50,685 bases of DNA from Caballeronia zhejiangensis (lineage in GTDB: Bacteria; Pseudomonadota; Gammaproteobacteria; Burkholderiales; Burkholderiaceae), in assembly GCF_000698575.1 (NCBI RefSeq), contig NZ_JFHD01000044.1, positions 1 through 50,685 on the forward strand, written 5' to 3'. The notes beneath the pieces are model-generated. The model saw only the letters and a program-made list of their open reading frames with translations, ran no database searches and was not told the DNA's origin. This document shows, piece after piece, positions 23,261 through 34,386 of this stretch. Both the position numbers and the translations under genes were made by a program. How positions within the stretch are numbered: the stretch's first letter is position 1; each line of letters begins with the position of its first letter.

Positions 23261-24189
23261 GACGACTTACCGACCGGAGCAGCGCCCACCTTCGCAGGGC
23301 AGTCGAAGCCCGTTCGGTCCCCGCGGATCACTTCCACATCCGCGCGGTTCGCCCGGACGAGAACATCGCGCGACCCGTTTGTTTCGTCGAAGAGCCGTAT
23401 GTACGAGCTTCCGCCGACCCCATGCCACACGGCGCGGGCGTCGCGCGTACCCCACTTATCGGTGGTCGGAAGCTTGCAGAACTGCACCTTCACTCCGCTC
23501 GCCGTCGCGATTGCAGCCAGCTGCGTATGCTCAGCATCGGAAAAGATCACAACTTGGCCGGGCGCTGAGCGCACGCCGAGGTTCACCATCGACAAATTCA
23601 GGAGAGCGGGGCGGGTGGCGACGAGCGCGCCAAAAATGGCCACCGCCAAGAAGACCACCGTGAGACGAATATCGCGCTGCTGCACTTTGGACGGAACGAT
23701 CAGCACGATGATCGCGGTGATTGCGCCCACAGCAGCAAAGAACATAAGGGTCGCGTGCATGCGGGCGTCGGGGGACTGGTCTCTGACAAAAACAAGCAGA
23801 TAGGCTAGGGGGAGCGCCACGAGAAACGACATAAAAACCATCGATCCGCTATCGACTGCGCGATGCAGCGAAGCCGCCGGCGGCTCCCCGCGCCGCTTGA
23901 GGCGGAAGTTGTTGGCGACAACGAGAAGCTTGAGCGCCCACAACGTCGAGAAGGCCCCGAAGCCGACGCCGATCAATGCTATGCAGGTGAATGAGAACGC
24001 GGCGGACGCCAAGAAGAACGCATCGCCCAGCGACAAACCCTCGGGCACGATGCTTTCGAAGTAGCAGTAGGCGACCAGTATCAGACCGCCGAGGAGGAGG
24101 ACCGCTTTCCATGCGGCCGCAAATGCAGCTTGAATGACGTCGATGAGCGACTTAATCGCGTCGACGGGCTCTTTGTTTTTAGGTTCCAT
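23257..24189 (-). CDS. Polytopic membrane protein of unknown function
   Basis: A 310-residue membrane protein. Hydrophobic segments lie at about 25-45 (AVLLLGGLILVAYCYF), 55-80, 115-135, 143-165 and 175-195. A C-terminal soluble domain of about 100 residues follows (VVIFSDAEHTQLAAIATASGVKVQFCKLP, SSYIRLFDETNGSRDVLVRA). The charged loop NNFRLKRRGEPPAAS lies between helices 2 and 3. No transporter or enzyme family is recognised; the soluble domain may bind a ligand. It is translationally coupled to the small basic protein. Confidence 0.55.
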   Translation of the reverse strand: MEPKNKEPVDAIKSLIDVIQAAFAAAWKAVLLLGGLILVAYCYFESIVPEGLSLGDAFFLASAAFSFTCIALIGVGFGAFSTLWALKLLVVANNFRLKRRGEPPAASLHRAVDSGSMVFMSFLVALPLAYLLVFVRDQSPDARMHATLMFFAAVGAITAIIVLIVPSKVQQRDIRLTVVFLAVAIFGALVATRPALLNLSMVNLGVRSAPGQVVIFSDAEHTQLAAIATASGVKVQFCKLPTTDKWGTRDARAVWHGVGGSSYIRLFDETNGSRDVLVRANRADVEVIRGDRTGFDCPAKVGAAPVGKSS

Positions 24190-24260
24190 GTGATGCCTCG
24201 CTAGGTGATGATGCGACGCGAAACAGTCGCGTCATGAACAAGGCTAGCGAGCCAAGCGCA

Positions 24261-24325
24261 AAGTCAAGGAAGTGACTTGCTAATCCTCAGGGGAGCCGCG
24301 GAAACGTATAAAGGAGCACTTCCTT
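24261..24325. repeat. Nested inverted repeats near the CAP-gene terminator
   Basis: AAGTCA and TGACTT (24261-24278) form one hairpin, and AAGGAAGTG (24266-24274) pairs with CACTTCCTT (24317-24325). The two pairings share bases and exclude each other, which could act as an RNA switch or just a complex transcript end. Confidence 0.4.
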
Positions 24326-24335
24326 CTGGCCCAAA

Positions 24336-24370
24336 AGAAAAGAGCGGAGGTGGTGCCTTCGCTCTTTTCT
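24336..24370 (-). terminator. Rho-independent terminator of the CAP-domain gene
   Basis: AGAAAAGAGCG at 24336-24346 pairs perfectly with CGCTCTTTTCT at 24360-24370 (11 base pairs). Read on the minus strand the stem is followed by TTTTGG. It lies 44 bases after the stop of the CAP-domain lipoprotein gene. Confidence 0.75.
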
Positions 24371-24414
24371 GGGATCGACTTCCATCCGTTGCGCTTGCGG
24401 CGTGCTTTTGCGCG

Positions 24415-25512
24415 TTACTCAGGCACAACGTGGAACTGCTTCTCGCCGCCCAAGACTTTGGCCGACGCATCGGCTTCCGTCGTGAATGACCAGGTGACGT
24501 CGATAGGATGCGTGTCGCCATGCAGCGCTTTAAGCACGCCGGTCACATGAACCGAATACGCTGTGTTTCCTTTGAGGGCGGTGTACGGGATGCACATGGC
24601 GCCGTTCGTTATCTCTGCGTTGCCGTCCGGCGTAGGTTGAAAACACGGGACGTCGTTGCCGCCGCTATCAGTGATTTTGATGCTGACTGAGCTCAGGTGC
24701 CCCGTTAGCTTCGCCTGAATCGTCACGGGGTAGCCGACGTAGGTGTTCTGATACTGCGGCTGACTGGCGAACGGGTTCGGATTCTCGGCTGCGAACCACC
24801 TAGCCGGCACACCCGTTTGACCGGAGTATGGATACGCGACGAGCTGTGTATCCGCAACGACCGATGAATATCCGCCGAAGTCAATGTTGACCGCCTCCCA
24901 CGTCGCACTGGTCGATGCGCCAACACCGAGCGATGCATAGCCCTCAAGCATCAAAAAGCGGTGGAATGGTGCATCGAATAGCGATGTGACGCCGGTCAAC
25001 GACGTCGGAAAAGCCCGAATGTCTCCGGCAATCGTAACTTCACCGAACACGGCATCCGAGCGAGTAAAGGGCGACTGTCCCGTGTAGCCGGGAAGTCCCT
25101 GCGTTTCGTTATGCCCGGTTGCCTGGTTCAGTACCAGGTAATTGGCGTGGTTCAGGGCCGACGTAACCAGCGTCTGGTCAACGGTGAGTTGATTAATACC
25201 AACGTTGTGTCGTACCGCGCTCATAAACGCGATGCTATCCGCTGTCGGATCCCCCGTGGGCGAGACACTCTGCGGCGTAGATGCGGGCGGGAGCAGCGTC
25301 ACCTTCTGCGACGCGGCCGGTAACCCCGTCTGATCGCCAGCATTTGTGGAGCTGCTTGTGCTGTTCGAATCGGAGGAACCAGAGCCGCCGCACGCGGCAA
25401 GTACGGCGACGGTCCAGACCGCCAAAGCGGAGAGCCGTTCACGCAGCAAGGCAAGAGGGTGCCGGTTCAACGTCAGGCCCGTCGAGCGATAGTCGCTACG
25501 CCTGCGCCACAT
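24415..25512 (-). CDS. CAP/SCP-domain lipoprotein with a dnaE2-derived N-terminus
   Basis: A 365-residue protein. The core (about 95-230) resembles bacterial CAP/SCP-type domains: FMSAVRHNVGINQL, SALNHANYLVLNQATGHNE and the region around FGEVTIAGD. A C-terminal beta-rich part follows (VSIKITDSGGNDVPC, YSVHVTGVLKA). The lipobox is LAAC, then a Ser/Asn-rich spacer. Residues 6-28, from SDYRSTGLTL to ALLRERL, are identical to an internal part of DnaE2 encoded at 29162-29227, so the annotated start lies in transplanted DNA. A start at TTG about 20 codons before the Cys would give a normal lipoprotein signal peptide (LLRERLSALAVWTVAVLAAC). Probably surface-exposed; role unknown. Confidence 0.7.
   Translation of the reverse strand: MWRRRSDYRSTGLTLNRHPLALLRERLSALAVWTVAVLAACGGSGSSDSNSTSSSTNAGDQTGLPAASQKVTLLPPASTPQSVSPTGDPTADSIAFMSAVRHNVGINQLTVDQTLVTSALNHANYLVLNQATGHNETQGLPGYTGQSPFTRSDAVFGEVTIAGDIRAFPTSLTGVTSLFDAPFHRFLMLEGYASLGVGASTSATWEAVNIDFGGYSSVVADTQLVAYPYSGQTGVPARWFAAENPNPFASQPQYQNTYVGYPVTIQAKLTGHLSSVSIKITDSGGNDVPCFQPTPDGNAEITNGAMCIPYTALKGNTAYSVHVTGVLKALHGDTHPIDVTWSFTTEADASAKVLGGEKQFHVVPE
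25432..25508 (-). repeat. Displaced copy of an internal dnaE2 segment
   Basis: Bases 25432-25497 match 29162-29227 with 64 of 66 identical, in direct orientation and in the same reading frame. After a five-base gap the match goes on for another 8-11 bases (to about 25508). Both mismatches are synonymous in the dnaE2 frame (GCC/GCT and ACG/ACA). This copy supplies the first codons of the CAP lipoprotein. Confidence 0.9.
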
Positions 25513-25545
25513 GGGTCGGCCCGGCTACCCGCGTACACACGCGTA

Positions 25546-25602
25546 TTTACATTTACTCTTCAATCGCTTATAGTACATCCATTGTACATACGCAACGAGG
25601 AG
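25546..25602 (+). promoter_or_regulatory. vapBC promoter, operator and ribosome site
   Basis: -35 TTTACA (25546-25551), 17 bases, -10 TATAGT (25569-25574). Overlapping the -10 is an inverted repeat GTACA-TCCAT-TGTAC at 25573-25587, a fitting operator for the AbrB-type antitoxin. GAGGAG follows at 25597-25602, four bases before ATG 25607. Confidence 0.65.
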
Positions 25603-25606
25603 CGAG

Positions 25607-25843
25607 ATGCAGACCACGCGAGTTTTCAGGAACGGCAATTCCCAGGCCGTCCGCATTCCTGCTGACCTCGCCTATGAGCGCAGCGACCTTGAACTTGAGA
25701 TCGAACGCGTGGGCGATGAAATCCGCATCCGACCGGCGCGCCGACCGCTCGCCGGTGTGTTGAAGAAATTCGCCAAATTCAGCCCCGACTTTATGGCCGA
25801 GGGACGAGGCGAGCAGGAACAAGCAGAACGCGAGGGCTTGTAA
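25607..25843 (+). CDS. vapB: VapB-type antitoxin (AbrB/SpoVT fold)
   Basis: A 78-residue antitoxin. The N-terminal swapped-hairpin DNA-binding fold is shown by TRVFRNGNSQAVRIP and EIERVGDEIRIRP. The C-terminal tail (LKKFAKFSPDFMAEGRGEQEQ) is the part that would block the toxin. Its stop overlaps the vapC start by one base (TAATG), the normal arrangement for a toxin-antitoxin pair. It probably represses its own promoter through the inverted repeat over the -10 box, and binding is expected to tighten with VapC. Confidence 0.92.
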   Translation: MQTTRVFRNGNSQAVRIPADLAYERSDLELEIERVGDEIRIRPARRPLAGVLKKFAKFSPDFMAEGRGEQEQAEREGL

Positions 25844-26244
25844 TGCCGCGCTTCATGCTCGATACCAATATGTGCATCTACCTGATGAAGAACCAGCCCG
25901 AGCAGGTGGCGAAACGCTTCGCGGAGTGCTTTGTCGGTGACGTGGTCATGTCAGCTATCACGTATGCAGAGTTGGAATACGGTGTCGCCGTTTGTGCGAA
26001 TCCGGCGAAAGAGCGGCGCACCCTCGCCGCGTTGATTGAGGACATTCCGGTGGCTCCGTTCGATGCTGCGGCGGCGGTGGCCTACGGCCCGATTCGTGAG
26101 GCTACTCGGGAGCGCAAGAAGGACCACCTAGATAAGCTGATCGCCGCACATGCGGTTGCGCTCGACGTTGTCCTTGTCACGAACAACACAAAAGACTTTG
26201 TCAGTTATCCGGGCGTCAAGCTCGAGAACTGGCTGAGCGATTAA
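25843..26244 (+). CDS. vapC: VapC-type PIN-domain ribonuclease toxin
   Basis: A 133-residue PIN-domain toxin of the VapC4-like type. The acidic metal pocket is D7 (MLDTNMCIYLM), E43 (TYAELEYG), D97 (HLDKLIAAHA) and the NNTKDF motif at 114-119. VapC toxins cut RNA, often initiator tRNA or rRNA, when VapB is lost. The gene is intact and overlaps vapB. The next gene starts 16 bases after its stop, so the toxin pair appears to head a longer operon that ends with a P-loop NTPase. Confidence 0.93.
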   Translation: MPRFMLDTNMCIYLMKNQPEQVAKRFAECFVGDVVMSAITYAELEYGVAVCANPAKERRTLAALIEDIPVAPFDAAAAVAYGPIREATRERKKDHLDKLIAAHAVALDVVLVTNNTKDFVSYPGVKLENWLSD

Positions 26245-26260
26245 ACACGGAAAACGAACC

Positions 26261-26437
26261 ATGTCCAATTTGACTCCAGCGCTTGCTCTGCGGGCAGCGA
26301 TCAACGTTTTGCGCGATTCTGCTGAGTCACGCAAGATGCCCAACGGTGAGCCGCTAACCGATGCCTCAGTGCAGCTCCATTTCGACGCGGCGGACTTGCT
26401 CGATGAGTCCTTGTCGGACCTTCGCGACCACGAGTAA
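26261..26437 (+). CDS. Small acidic hypothetical protein (58 aa)
   Basis: A 58-residue frame beginning MSNLTPALALRAAINVL and ending DLRDHE. It is predicted helical and acidic (VQLHFDAADLLDESLSDLRD), without signal peptide, helix-turn-helix motif or cysteines. The ribosome site is weak. Position between vapC and the next small gene on the same strand, with gaps of 16 and 35 bases, argues that it is real. No homologue is recognised; it might be a regulator or adaptor of the NTPase. Confidence 0.5.
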   Translation: MSNLTPALALRAAINVLRDSAESRKMPNGEPLTDASVQLHFDAADLLDESLSDLRDHE

Positions 26438-26472
26438 AAGGAAGCGACGCAGCCCATTAGGGAGATGACACG

Positions 26473-26691
26473 ATGCCGACTATCGAACTCCGAATCAACG
26501 ATCGTGAACTGGAAGCCGAGCTTACTGCTGGACTTAGGGTAATCATTCGTGAGGGCGATGTGGCCGAGGTTGCTTACTCGCTGAGTGAAGCATTTGCCGC
26601 GCTGCTTCCGCACGGTCCTGAGTATGTGCTCCGGTCAACCGTCGACGATGCAATCAGGGCACTGTTACGAAAGCACGCACTGCCCAACTAA
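26473..26691 (+). CDS. Small hypothetical protein (72 aa)
   Basis: A 72-residue protein (MPTIELRINDRELEAELTAG at the start, RALLRKHALPN at the end) with alternating charge and helix-forming residues. GGAG lies upstream of ATG 26473, and the next gene follows after 11 bases. No domain is recognised. It lies in the same unit as vapBC and the KAP NTPase. Confidence 0.6.
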   Translation: MPTIELRINDRELEAELTAGLRVIIREGDVAEVAYSLSEAFAALLPHGPEYVLRSTVDDAIRALLRKHALPN

Positions 26692-26702
26692 AGGGAGAAA
26701 GA

Positions 26703-27005
26703 ATGGATGCGCTGTATGCCGCGGATGCGGCTCTAAAAGACGCCGTGCCTGCAGCCGTGCAACGCCATCGGCAGGCCGCGACGCTGACTTGGGCGCTAAT
26801 TCATAAAATCGAGTCAGAGATTCTCAGTGAAGTTGCATCCACTGGCGAACACAGCGCGCGGATGCTCGGCATGTTGCGGGCCTCTCCGGCAATGGGCTAT
26901 CCAAACGACGACCGGCCGGTTTCTTTCGAAGGCCACGACGTGGTGCCCACGGTCTTCGGCGCGATCTACGCCGAATGGAATCGGCATGTCGCATTAGGAG
27001 ATTGA
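26703..27005 (+). CDS. Hypothetical protein (100 aa) upstream of KAP NTPase
   Basis: A 100-residue, mostly helical, cytoplasmic protein (MDALYAADAALKDAVPAAV, ATLTWALIHKIESEIL, FGAIYAEWNRHVALGD). GGGAG is close before ATG 26703. Its stop lies three bases before the TTG start of the NTPase, and its last codons carry the NTPase ribosome site GGAG. It could be a sensor or regulator of the NTPase, but nothing in the sequence proves this. Confidence 0.65.
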   Translation: MDALYAADAALKDAVPAAVQRHRQAATLTWALIHKIESEILSEVASTGEHSARMLGMLRASPAMGYPNDDRPVSFEGHDVVPTVFGAIYAEWNRHVALGD

Positions 27006-27008
27006 TTC

Positions 27009-28736
27009 TTGACTTTAGAAATTGTTCAATCGCGTCTTGACAGGCTTCTCGCTAGGGAAACGCCAAAAGTCGCAATGCTCACCGGCGACTGGGGTTCCGG
27101 TAAGACATATCAGTGGAAGCAAGCCCTCGAGAGATCGACGAGGAAGGGCGCCCCCCCTCGCTATGCCTACGTATCTCTGTTCGGCCTCACGTCGCTCGCG
27201 GAGGTGCGAAAGCGCATCACGGAAGAGGTGATGTCAGCAATAAGACTGCCGGGCCGTAGTGATACAGTGGGAGATGCAATCGAAGGTGGAGCTATAGGCT
27301 TGAAGCCGATGCAGATCCTGAAAATTCTGCCTGTAATTCCATACCTCGGGAAGCTCGAGTCCCTCGCGCAAGAGCTTTCGTTTGCGACTGTGCGAAACGC
27401 TGTCATTTGTTTCGATGACCTGGAACGCGCACCTTCTACCCTGCGCTTAGCTGACGTTTTCGGACTTGCCTCGTTTTTGAAGGAGGAACGGAATTGCCGT
27501 GTTCTCCTTATTTCCAATCAAAAAAAGTTGGGTAACGACGCCAAGGACGAGTTTTCTACCTACCTCGAGAAGGTCGTCGAGGAGACGGTCGATTTCGCAC
27601 CGACTCCGGAGGAGGCGTGTGTCGTCGCGCTCGGCGCGGAACCTACCGCGGCCGGGAAGCTGCTGGCGGAAAGATTCGTTCGTCTAGGAGTCTCGAACAT
27701 TCGCGTGATCAGCCGACTCGGCGCGCTTGCCGATGACTTGGCGACGATCGTGACGGATCTTCACCCCAACGTGCTTGCCGACTTGGTCAACACATTGGCG
27801 CTCTTCGGGGTTGCACATTTCATTCCTCGAAAAGACTTTCCCACGGTCGAATACCTGCTCGAATACGGCGGCGAGGAGTGGACAAAATATTTCCACAACG
27901 AGAAGAAGAGGGAAGAGCAGACCGAACAAGAAAAGCGGGAGTCGGACTGGGATGAGCTTATCGAAGGATATGGCTACAGCGAAACAAGCCCACTCGACAA
28001 AGAAATCTATGTCGGCATTGCCTCGGGATTTTTCCGCGAGGAGGCGGTTCGAACCCTGTCGGAGGATTTGTCGCAGCGCATTGACGCAGGCAGCCGGAAA
28101 GCGTCATTTGATGCTGCGCTTCATCGGTTTTGGTGGGGCGTCGGTGACAGTAAGAAAGCCTTCGAGCACTTAATGAAAACGACCATGGCCGCGCTCGACC
28201 AGATTGCCACTTCCGAACTTTACTCTGTTTATGAAGTGCTGCTTAATCTGCAGGGAAAGGACGCGGCGACGCGATTGCTGGATCAGTTTATCGCCGCGAA
28301 TCAAAATCGCCTAGCGGCCTTGGCACCTAGCGAGCATTTTGGCGAGAAGTACGACGCTACCTTCAAGGCCGTGCTTGAGGCCGAGGTCGCGCGTCTCAAT
28401 GCCCCGGTGGACCTAGCTAAGACGCTCGATGCAATTCAGTTCAACCGTGGGTGGAATCCAGAGGACCTCACGACCATTGCGGAAGCGAAGTTCGAGGACA
28501 TCCTGCCCCTGCTCACCTGTGCCAATGACGACAAGCTGTTCGCGCGCCGGTTGATCACGCTCCTCAAGTTTGGTGAAAGGGGGCAGACGGCGGCGGAGAG
28601 GAATGTGCGCGAACAGACGATTGAGTGGCTGAAAACATTCGCCGAGACCGATCCTATCTCTGCTCTGCGCGTGAGGCGCTTCCTTCCAGAAGACGAGATC
28701 ATACCGACAGATCGTCGGCCACGCGGCTCTCCCTGA
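27009..28736 (+). CDS. KAP-family P-loop NTPase
   Basis: A 575-residue STAND/KAP-type NTPase. Walker A is GDWGSGKT at 26-33, Walker B is AVICFDDLER at 131-140, and VLLISNQKKL at 165-174 fits the sensor strand that follows. A conserved VEETVDFAPTP near 190-200 matches the KAP region after the P-loop core. Residues 200-575 are helical without catalytic motif and may form a sensing or partner-binding part; no membrane span is clear. The TTG start has GGAG eight bases upstream. KAP NTPases include PifA, which blocks T7, and other phage-exclusion proteins, so an immune role is possible. Codon choice looks less GC-biased than in neighbouring genes, hinting at transfer. Confidence 0.85.
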   Translation: MTLEIVQSRLDRLLARETPKVAMLTGDWGSGKTYQWKQALERSTRKGAPPRYAYVSLFGLTSLAEVRKRITEEVMSAIRLPGRSDTVGDAIEGGAIGLKPMQILKILPVIPYLGKLESLAQELSFATVRNAVICFDDLERAPSTLRLADVFGLASFLKEERNCRVLLISNQKKLGNDAKDEFSTYLEKVVEETVDFAPTPEEACVVALGAEPTAAGKLLAERFVRLGVSNIRVISRLGALADDLATIVTDLHPNVLADLVNTLALFGVAHFIPRKDFPTVEYLLEYGGEEWTKYFHNEKKREEQTEQEKRESDWDELIEGYGYSETSPLDKEIYVGIASGFFREEAVRTLSEDLSQRIDAGSRKASFDAALHRFWWGVGDSKKAFEHLMKTTMAALDQIATSELYSVYEVLLNLQGKDAATRLLDQFIAANQNRLAALAPSEHFGEKYDATFKAVLEAEVARLNAPVDLAKTLDAIQFNRGWNPEDLTTIAEAKFEDILPLLTCANDDKLFARRLITLLKFGERGQTAAERNVREQTIEWLKTFAETDPISALRVRRFLPEDEIIPTDRRPRGSP

Positions 28737-28828
28737 GTAATAACGCGCTTCACGGTGCATAAGGAGCGCACTCTGGGTACGGGAGTGCCAAGTCCGACAA
28801 GGGCTCAACGCCGACGCGGTACTAATGC

Positions 28829-31972
<3,144 letters not shown>

Positions 31973-31976
31973 CGCT

Positions 31977-33449
31977 TCACCCGAACAGGCCGTGCAGAAA
32001 CCATCGAGGATCTTCTTCGGCGCGGCTGCCGACGCGCTCCCGGTAGATCCAATAGCAGGTGTGGTCGTCGGCTTCCGCGACAAAGTAATCGCGCGTGACG
32101 AGCTCGCCGCCCCACCATCCCGCTTCGACGCGCTCACCGGGCGATACCGTTCGCAACGGACTGCCGTAAAACGGCCGGTGCTGGCGCGTCATCAACTGGA
32201 TGGGCGTCTCCAGCAGCCATGAAGGCCGCGGCTGATTGCCGGGCAGCGGACAGCCTTTGACGTCGCTTGCGACCGGCACCCAGTTCGAAACGATCTCGGG
32301 TCGATGGTCGGCCACGGGTGCCGCGCGCAAGACGTTCTCGTGGCCAAGACGCGCGACGAGCAGTTCCATCAACCGGTTATGGTCGGCGGCGCTGCCGCCT
32401 GGCTCAGGAAATAGCGTGTCTGACGGCGGCTCGGCCGCTTCGACGTCGTTCACTTCGAGGCGCACGGCGATGACCGCGGCCGCCAGCTCGACGCGCCCAA
32501 GCCGCTCTTTCAGCAAGCGCGTGAGGTGTTCCTCGTGCCACGTGGGTTCCGCGAGCGCGACCTCGATCGTCGTTGGCGGCAACGCCGCGCGCCCGCGTTC
32601 ATGTTCGAGTTCGATTGAAAATCGCGTGAGCGCCAGTTGCTTGCTGGCGAGCCAACCCGTCAACTGCACGATGAGCCGCCGCGCTACGAAGAGCACGGCT
32701 TCCGCATGCTCGACGCGATCGGGCAACTCGATCCGTGCGTTGAACGACGGCGGCGTCTGGACCCATTCATAGAGCTCGGGCGCTCCGCCGACGGCGCGAT
32801 CGAGCGTATCAAGCAGCGCGGTACCGCAGCGCTTCTTGAGACCGGCGCGCGGCAAGCGCCGCAGGTCCGCCACGCTCGTGCATCCGAGACCCTCGAACCA
32901 GTCTGCATAGCGTCGAGCTTCCAACACCAGCAAGGCGGGCAAGCGCGGCAATTGCCGCATCAGCGAGCGGATGGAGAGACGGCGGCCGCCGCGATAGCGG
33001 GCCATAAGCCATGCGCTCTGGCCGGTGGGTGCGACGCTCATCCGCACCGTGAAGCCGAAGGCGGAGAGCGAGGCCCGGATCGCGCGTCTGAGCGCGCGCA
33101 CCCCGCCGAAGAGGCGCAAGCTCGCTGAGACGTCGACCAGCACCGTCTGCTCCTCAGCGATCGCCACTTGAGGACTGAACTGCATGAGTGAGGTCGCCAC
33201 GTCGGCGACGGCCTGCTGCTCCTTCAACTCGTCTTTGTCGTGAATGCGCGCATCGGGCGCGAGCGTGAGAACCCCGCCTTTGCGCATGCCTACGCGAACG
33301 CCAGCGTCGTGCGCTGCACGATCGAGCGCGACGACACGCTCGTGATCGAGCACCACCAGGCCGGAAGTCGTATCACTCGTGGACGACCAGCTCGGCTGGA
33401 AGACTTCTCGGCTGAGGTGCGGCAGATACACGCCGATCCACACTTGCAT
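31977..33449 (-). CDS. imuB: Y-family-like mutasome protein ImuB
   Basis: A 490-residue inactive Y-family polymerase homologue. The first strand reads WIGVYLPHLSREVF instead of the catalytic D-x-D-x-F-A-S motif, as expected for ImuB, which acts as a hub joining ImuA, DnaE2 and the beta clamp. The palm, LFGG repeat and the extended C-terminal region (GWWGGELVTRDYFVAEADD, CYWIYRERVG) are present, ending PRWFLHGLFG, where a clamp-binding peptide may be located. It overlaps the imuA end by 77 bases. Confidence 0.92.
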   Translation of the reverse strand: MQVWIGVYLPHLSREVFQPSWSSTSDTTSGLVVLDHERVVALDRAAHDAGVRVGMRKGGVLTLAPDARIHDKDELKEQQAVADVATSLMQFSPQVAIAEEQTVLVDVSASLRLFGGVRALRRAIRASLSAFGFTVRMSVAPTGQSAWLMARYRGGRRLSIRSLMRQLPRLPALLVLEARRYADWFEGLGCTSVADLRRLPRAGLKKRCGTALLDTLDRAVGGAPELYEWVQTPPSFNARIELPDRVEHAEAVLFVARRLIVQLTGWLASKQLALTRFSIELEHERGRAALPPTTIEVALAEPTWHEEHLTRLLKERLGRVELAAAVIAVRLEVNDVEAAEPPSDTLFPEPGGSAADHNRLMELLVARLGHENVLRAAPVADHRPEIVSNWVPVASDVKGCPLPGNQPRPSWLLETPIQLMTRQHRPFYGSPLRTVSPGERVEAGWWGGELVTRDYFVAEADDHTCYWIYRERVGSRAEEDPRWFLHGLFG

Positions 33450-34155
33450 GGCGATTCAACAGGATAGGCGAATGGGTCAGTCCAACGACAAGCGGTTCGT
33501 CACGCGCTGGACCGCGGCGCTTCACGAACTCCAATGAAACGCTGTCGCGCGCAGGGCGCACAGCAATGCGAAGCGGGGCAGGCGACGTATCGCTCGCAGC
33601 GGCGAGCGGCCGGACCATGAAGAACAACGACTCGCTCGTCTGTGCGGCAAGGTGCAGGCGGCGTAGCGCTTCCGGTCGCACATGCGTTTGCCAGAAGATC
33701 AGTGCGCCGAACGTCCCCGCACGAAGGATCTGCTCGCCCGCCCAAAGCGCATCGGCGGTCTTCTGAGCGCGCACGACGTTGATCGACGTCTCAGGCAGAC
33801 CCCAGTACGCCGCTGCTTCCGGCTGAAAGCGGTGCGGCGGCTGCAGGAAAGCAATGCGCCGTTGGGCGACAGCCCTCAGCGCCGGCAGCAGCAATCGCAT
33901 TTCGCCAACGCCCGGCTGCTGCACCAGCAGGTCGGTCAGCGCGCCCTTGGGCCAGCCGCCCCCCGGCAGTTCTGCGGCAAGCGTCTCAGATCCACACGGC
34001 ACGACGTTCACGCGAGCAGAGGCCAGCTGCGAACCCCGCCACAAACTTATTCCCCCCGACTCCGAATACATAGTTTTGTCGAGGGCACCATCAATGGAGC
34101 GCGCCCGTTCTTCGGGGGTGCGTAACTGCTGTCCGGCTGTGGCAGTCCGAGTCAC
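33373..34155 (-). CDS. imuA: SOS mutasome protein ImuA (RecA-like)
   Basis: A 260-residue ImuA/SulA-like protein. The core follows a RecA-fold relative: ELPGGGWPKGALTDLLVQQPGVGEMRLLLPAL, then RIAFLQPPHRFQPEAAAYWGL and GALIFWQTHVRPEALRRL. The P-loop is degenerate, as is usual for ImuA. It begins the SOS-controlled unit with imuB and dnaE2. A perfect LexA box lies 18 bases before the start. Its last 25 codons overlap imuB. Confidence 0.92.
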   Translation of the reverse strand: MTRTATAGQQLRTPEERARSIDGALDKTMYSESGGISLWRGSQLASARVNVVPCGSETLAAELPGGGWPKGALTDLLVQQPGVGEMRLLLPALRAVAQRRIAFLQPPHRFQPEAAAYWGLPETSINVVRAQKTADALWAGEQILRAGTFGALIFWQTHVRPEALRRLHLAAQTSESLFFMVRPLAAASDTSPAPLRIAVRPARDSVSLEFVKRRGPARDEPLVVGLTHSPILLNRHASVDRRVSAAPQPRSLPAELVVHE

Positions 34156-34173
34156 GATCAGGCTCCAATAGTA

Positions 34174-34189
34174 CTGTATAAATATACAG
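34174..34189 (-). promoter_or_regulatory. LexA-binding SOS box of imuA
   Basis: CTGTATAAATATACAG, a perfect CTGT-N8-ACAG palindrome, ends 18 bases upstream of the imuA start codon. It fits repression by LexA and induction by DNA damage. Confidence 0.92.
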
Positions 34190-34386
34190 GTATTTTAGCC
34201 CAAAATCCCAACTTTTAGATAGGCGACGCCCGGCTGCCAAGAAATCGCATTTGTTGGACTAGCACGCGGTTAGCCAGACGCAAAAGTACGGAATTGACGG
34301 GACTGCCCGGATAAGCGGATATTCAACAGACCACCGGGGGCGCAGTTACTGGACTTGCCCCTGCATGACCGGACACGCGGTCACGC

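Noticed and set aside
31973..32137. Longer DnaE2 start at 32137
   Set aside because: The extra 55 codons overlap imuB in another frame and are low-complexity, unlike DnaE2 N-termini.
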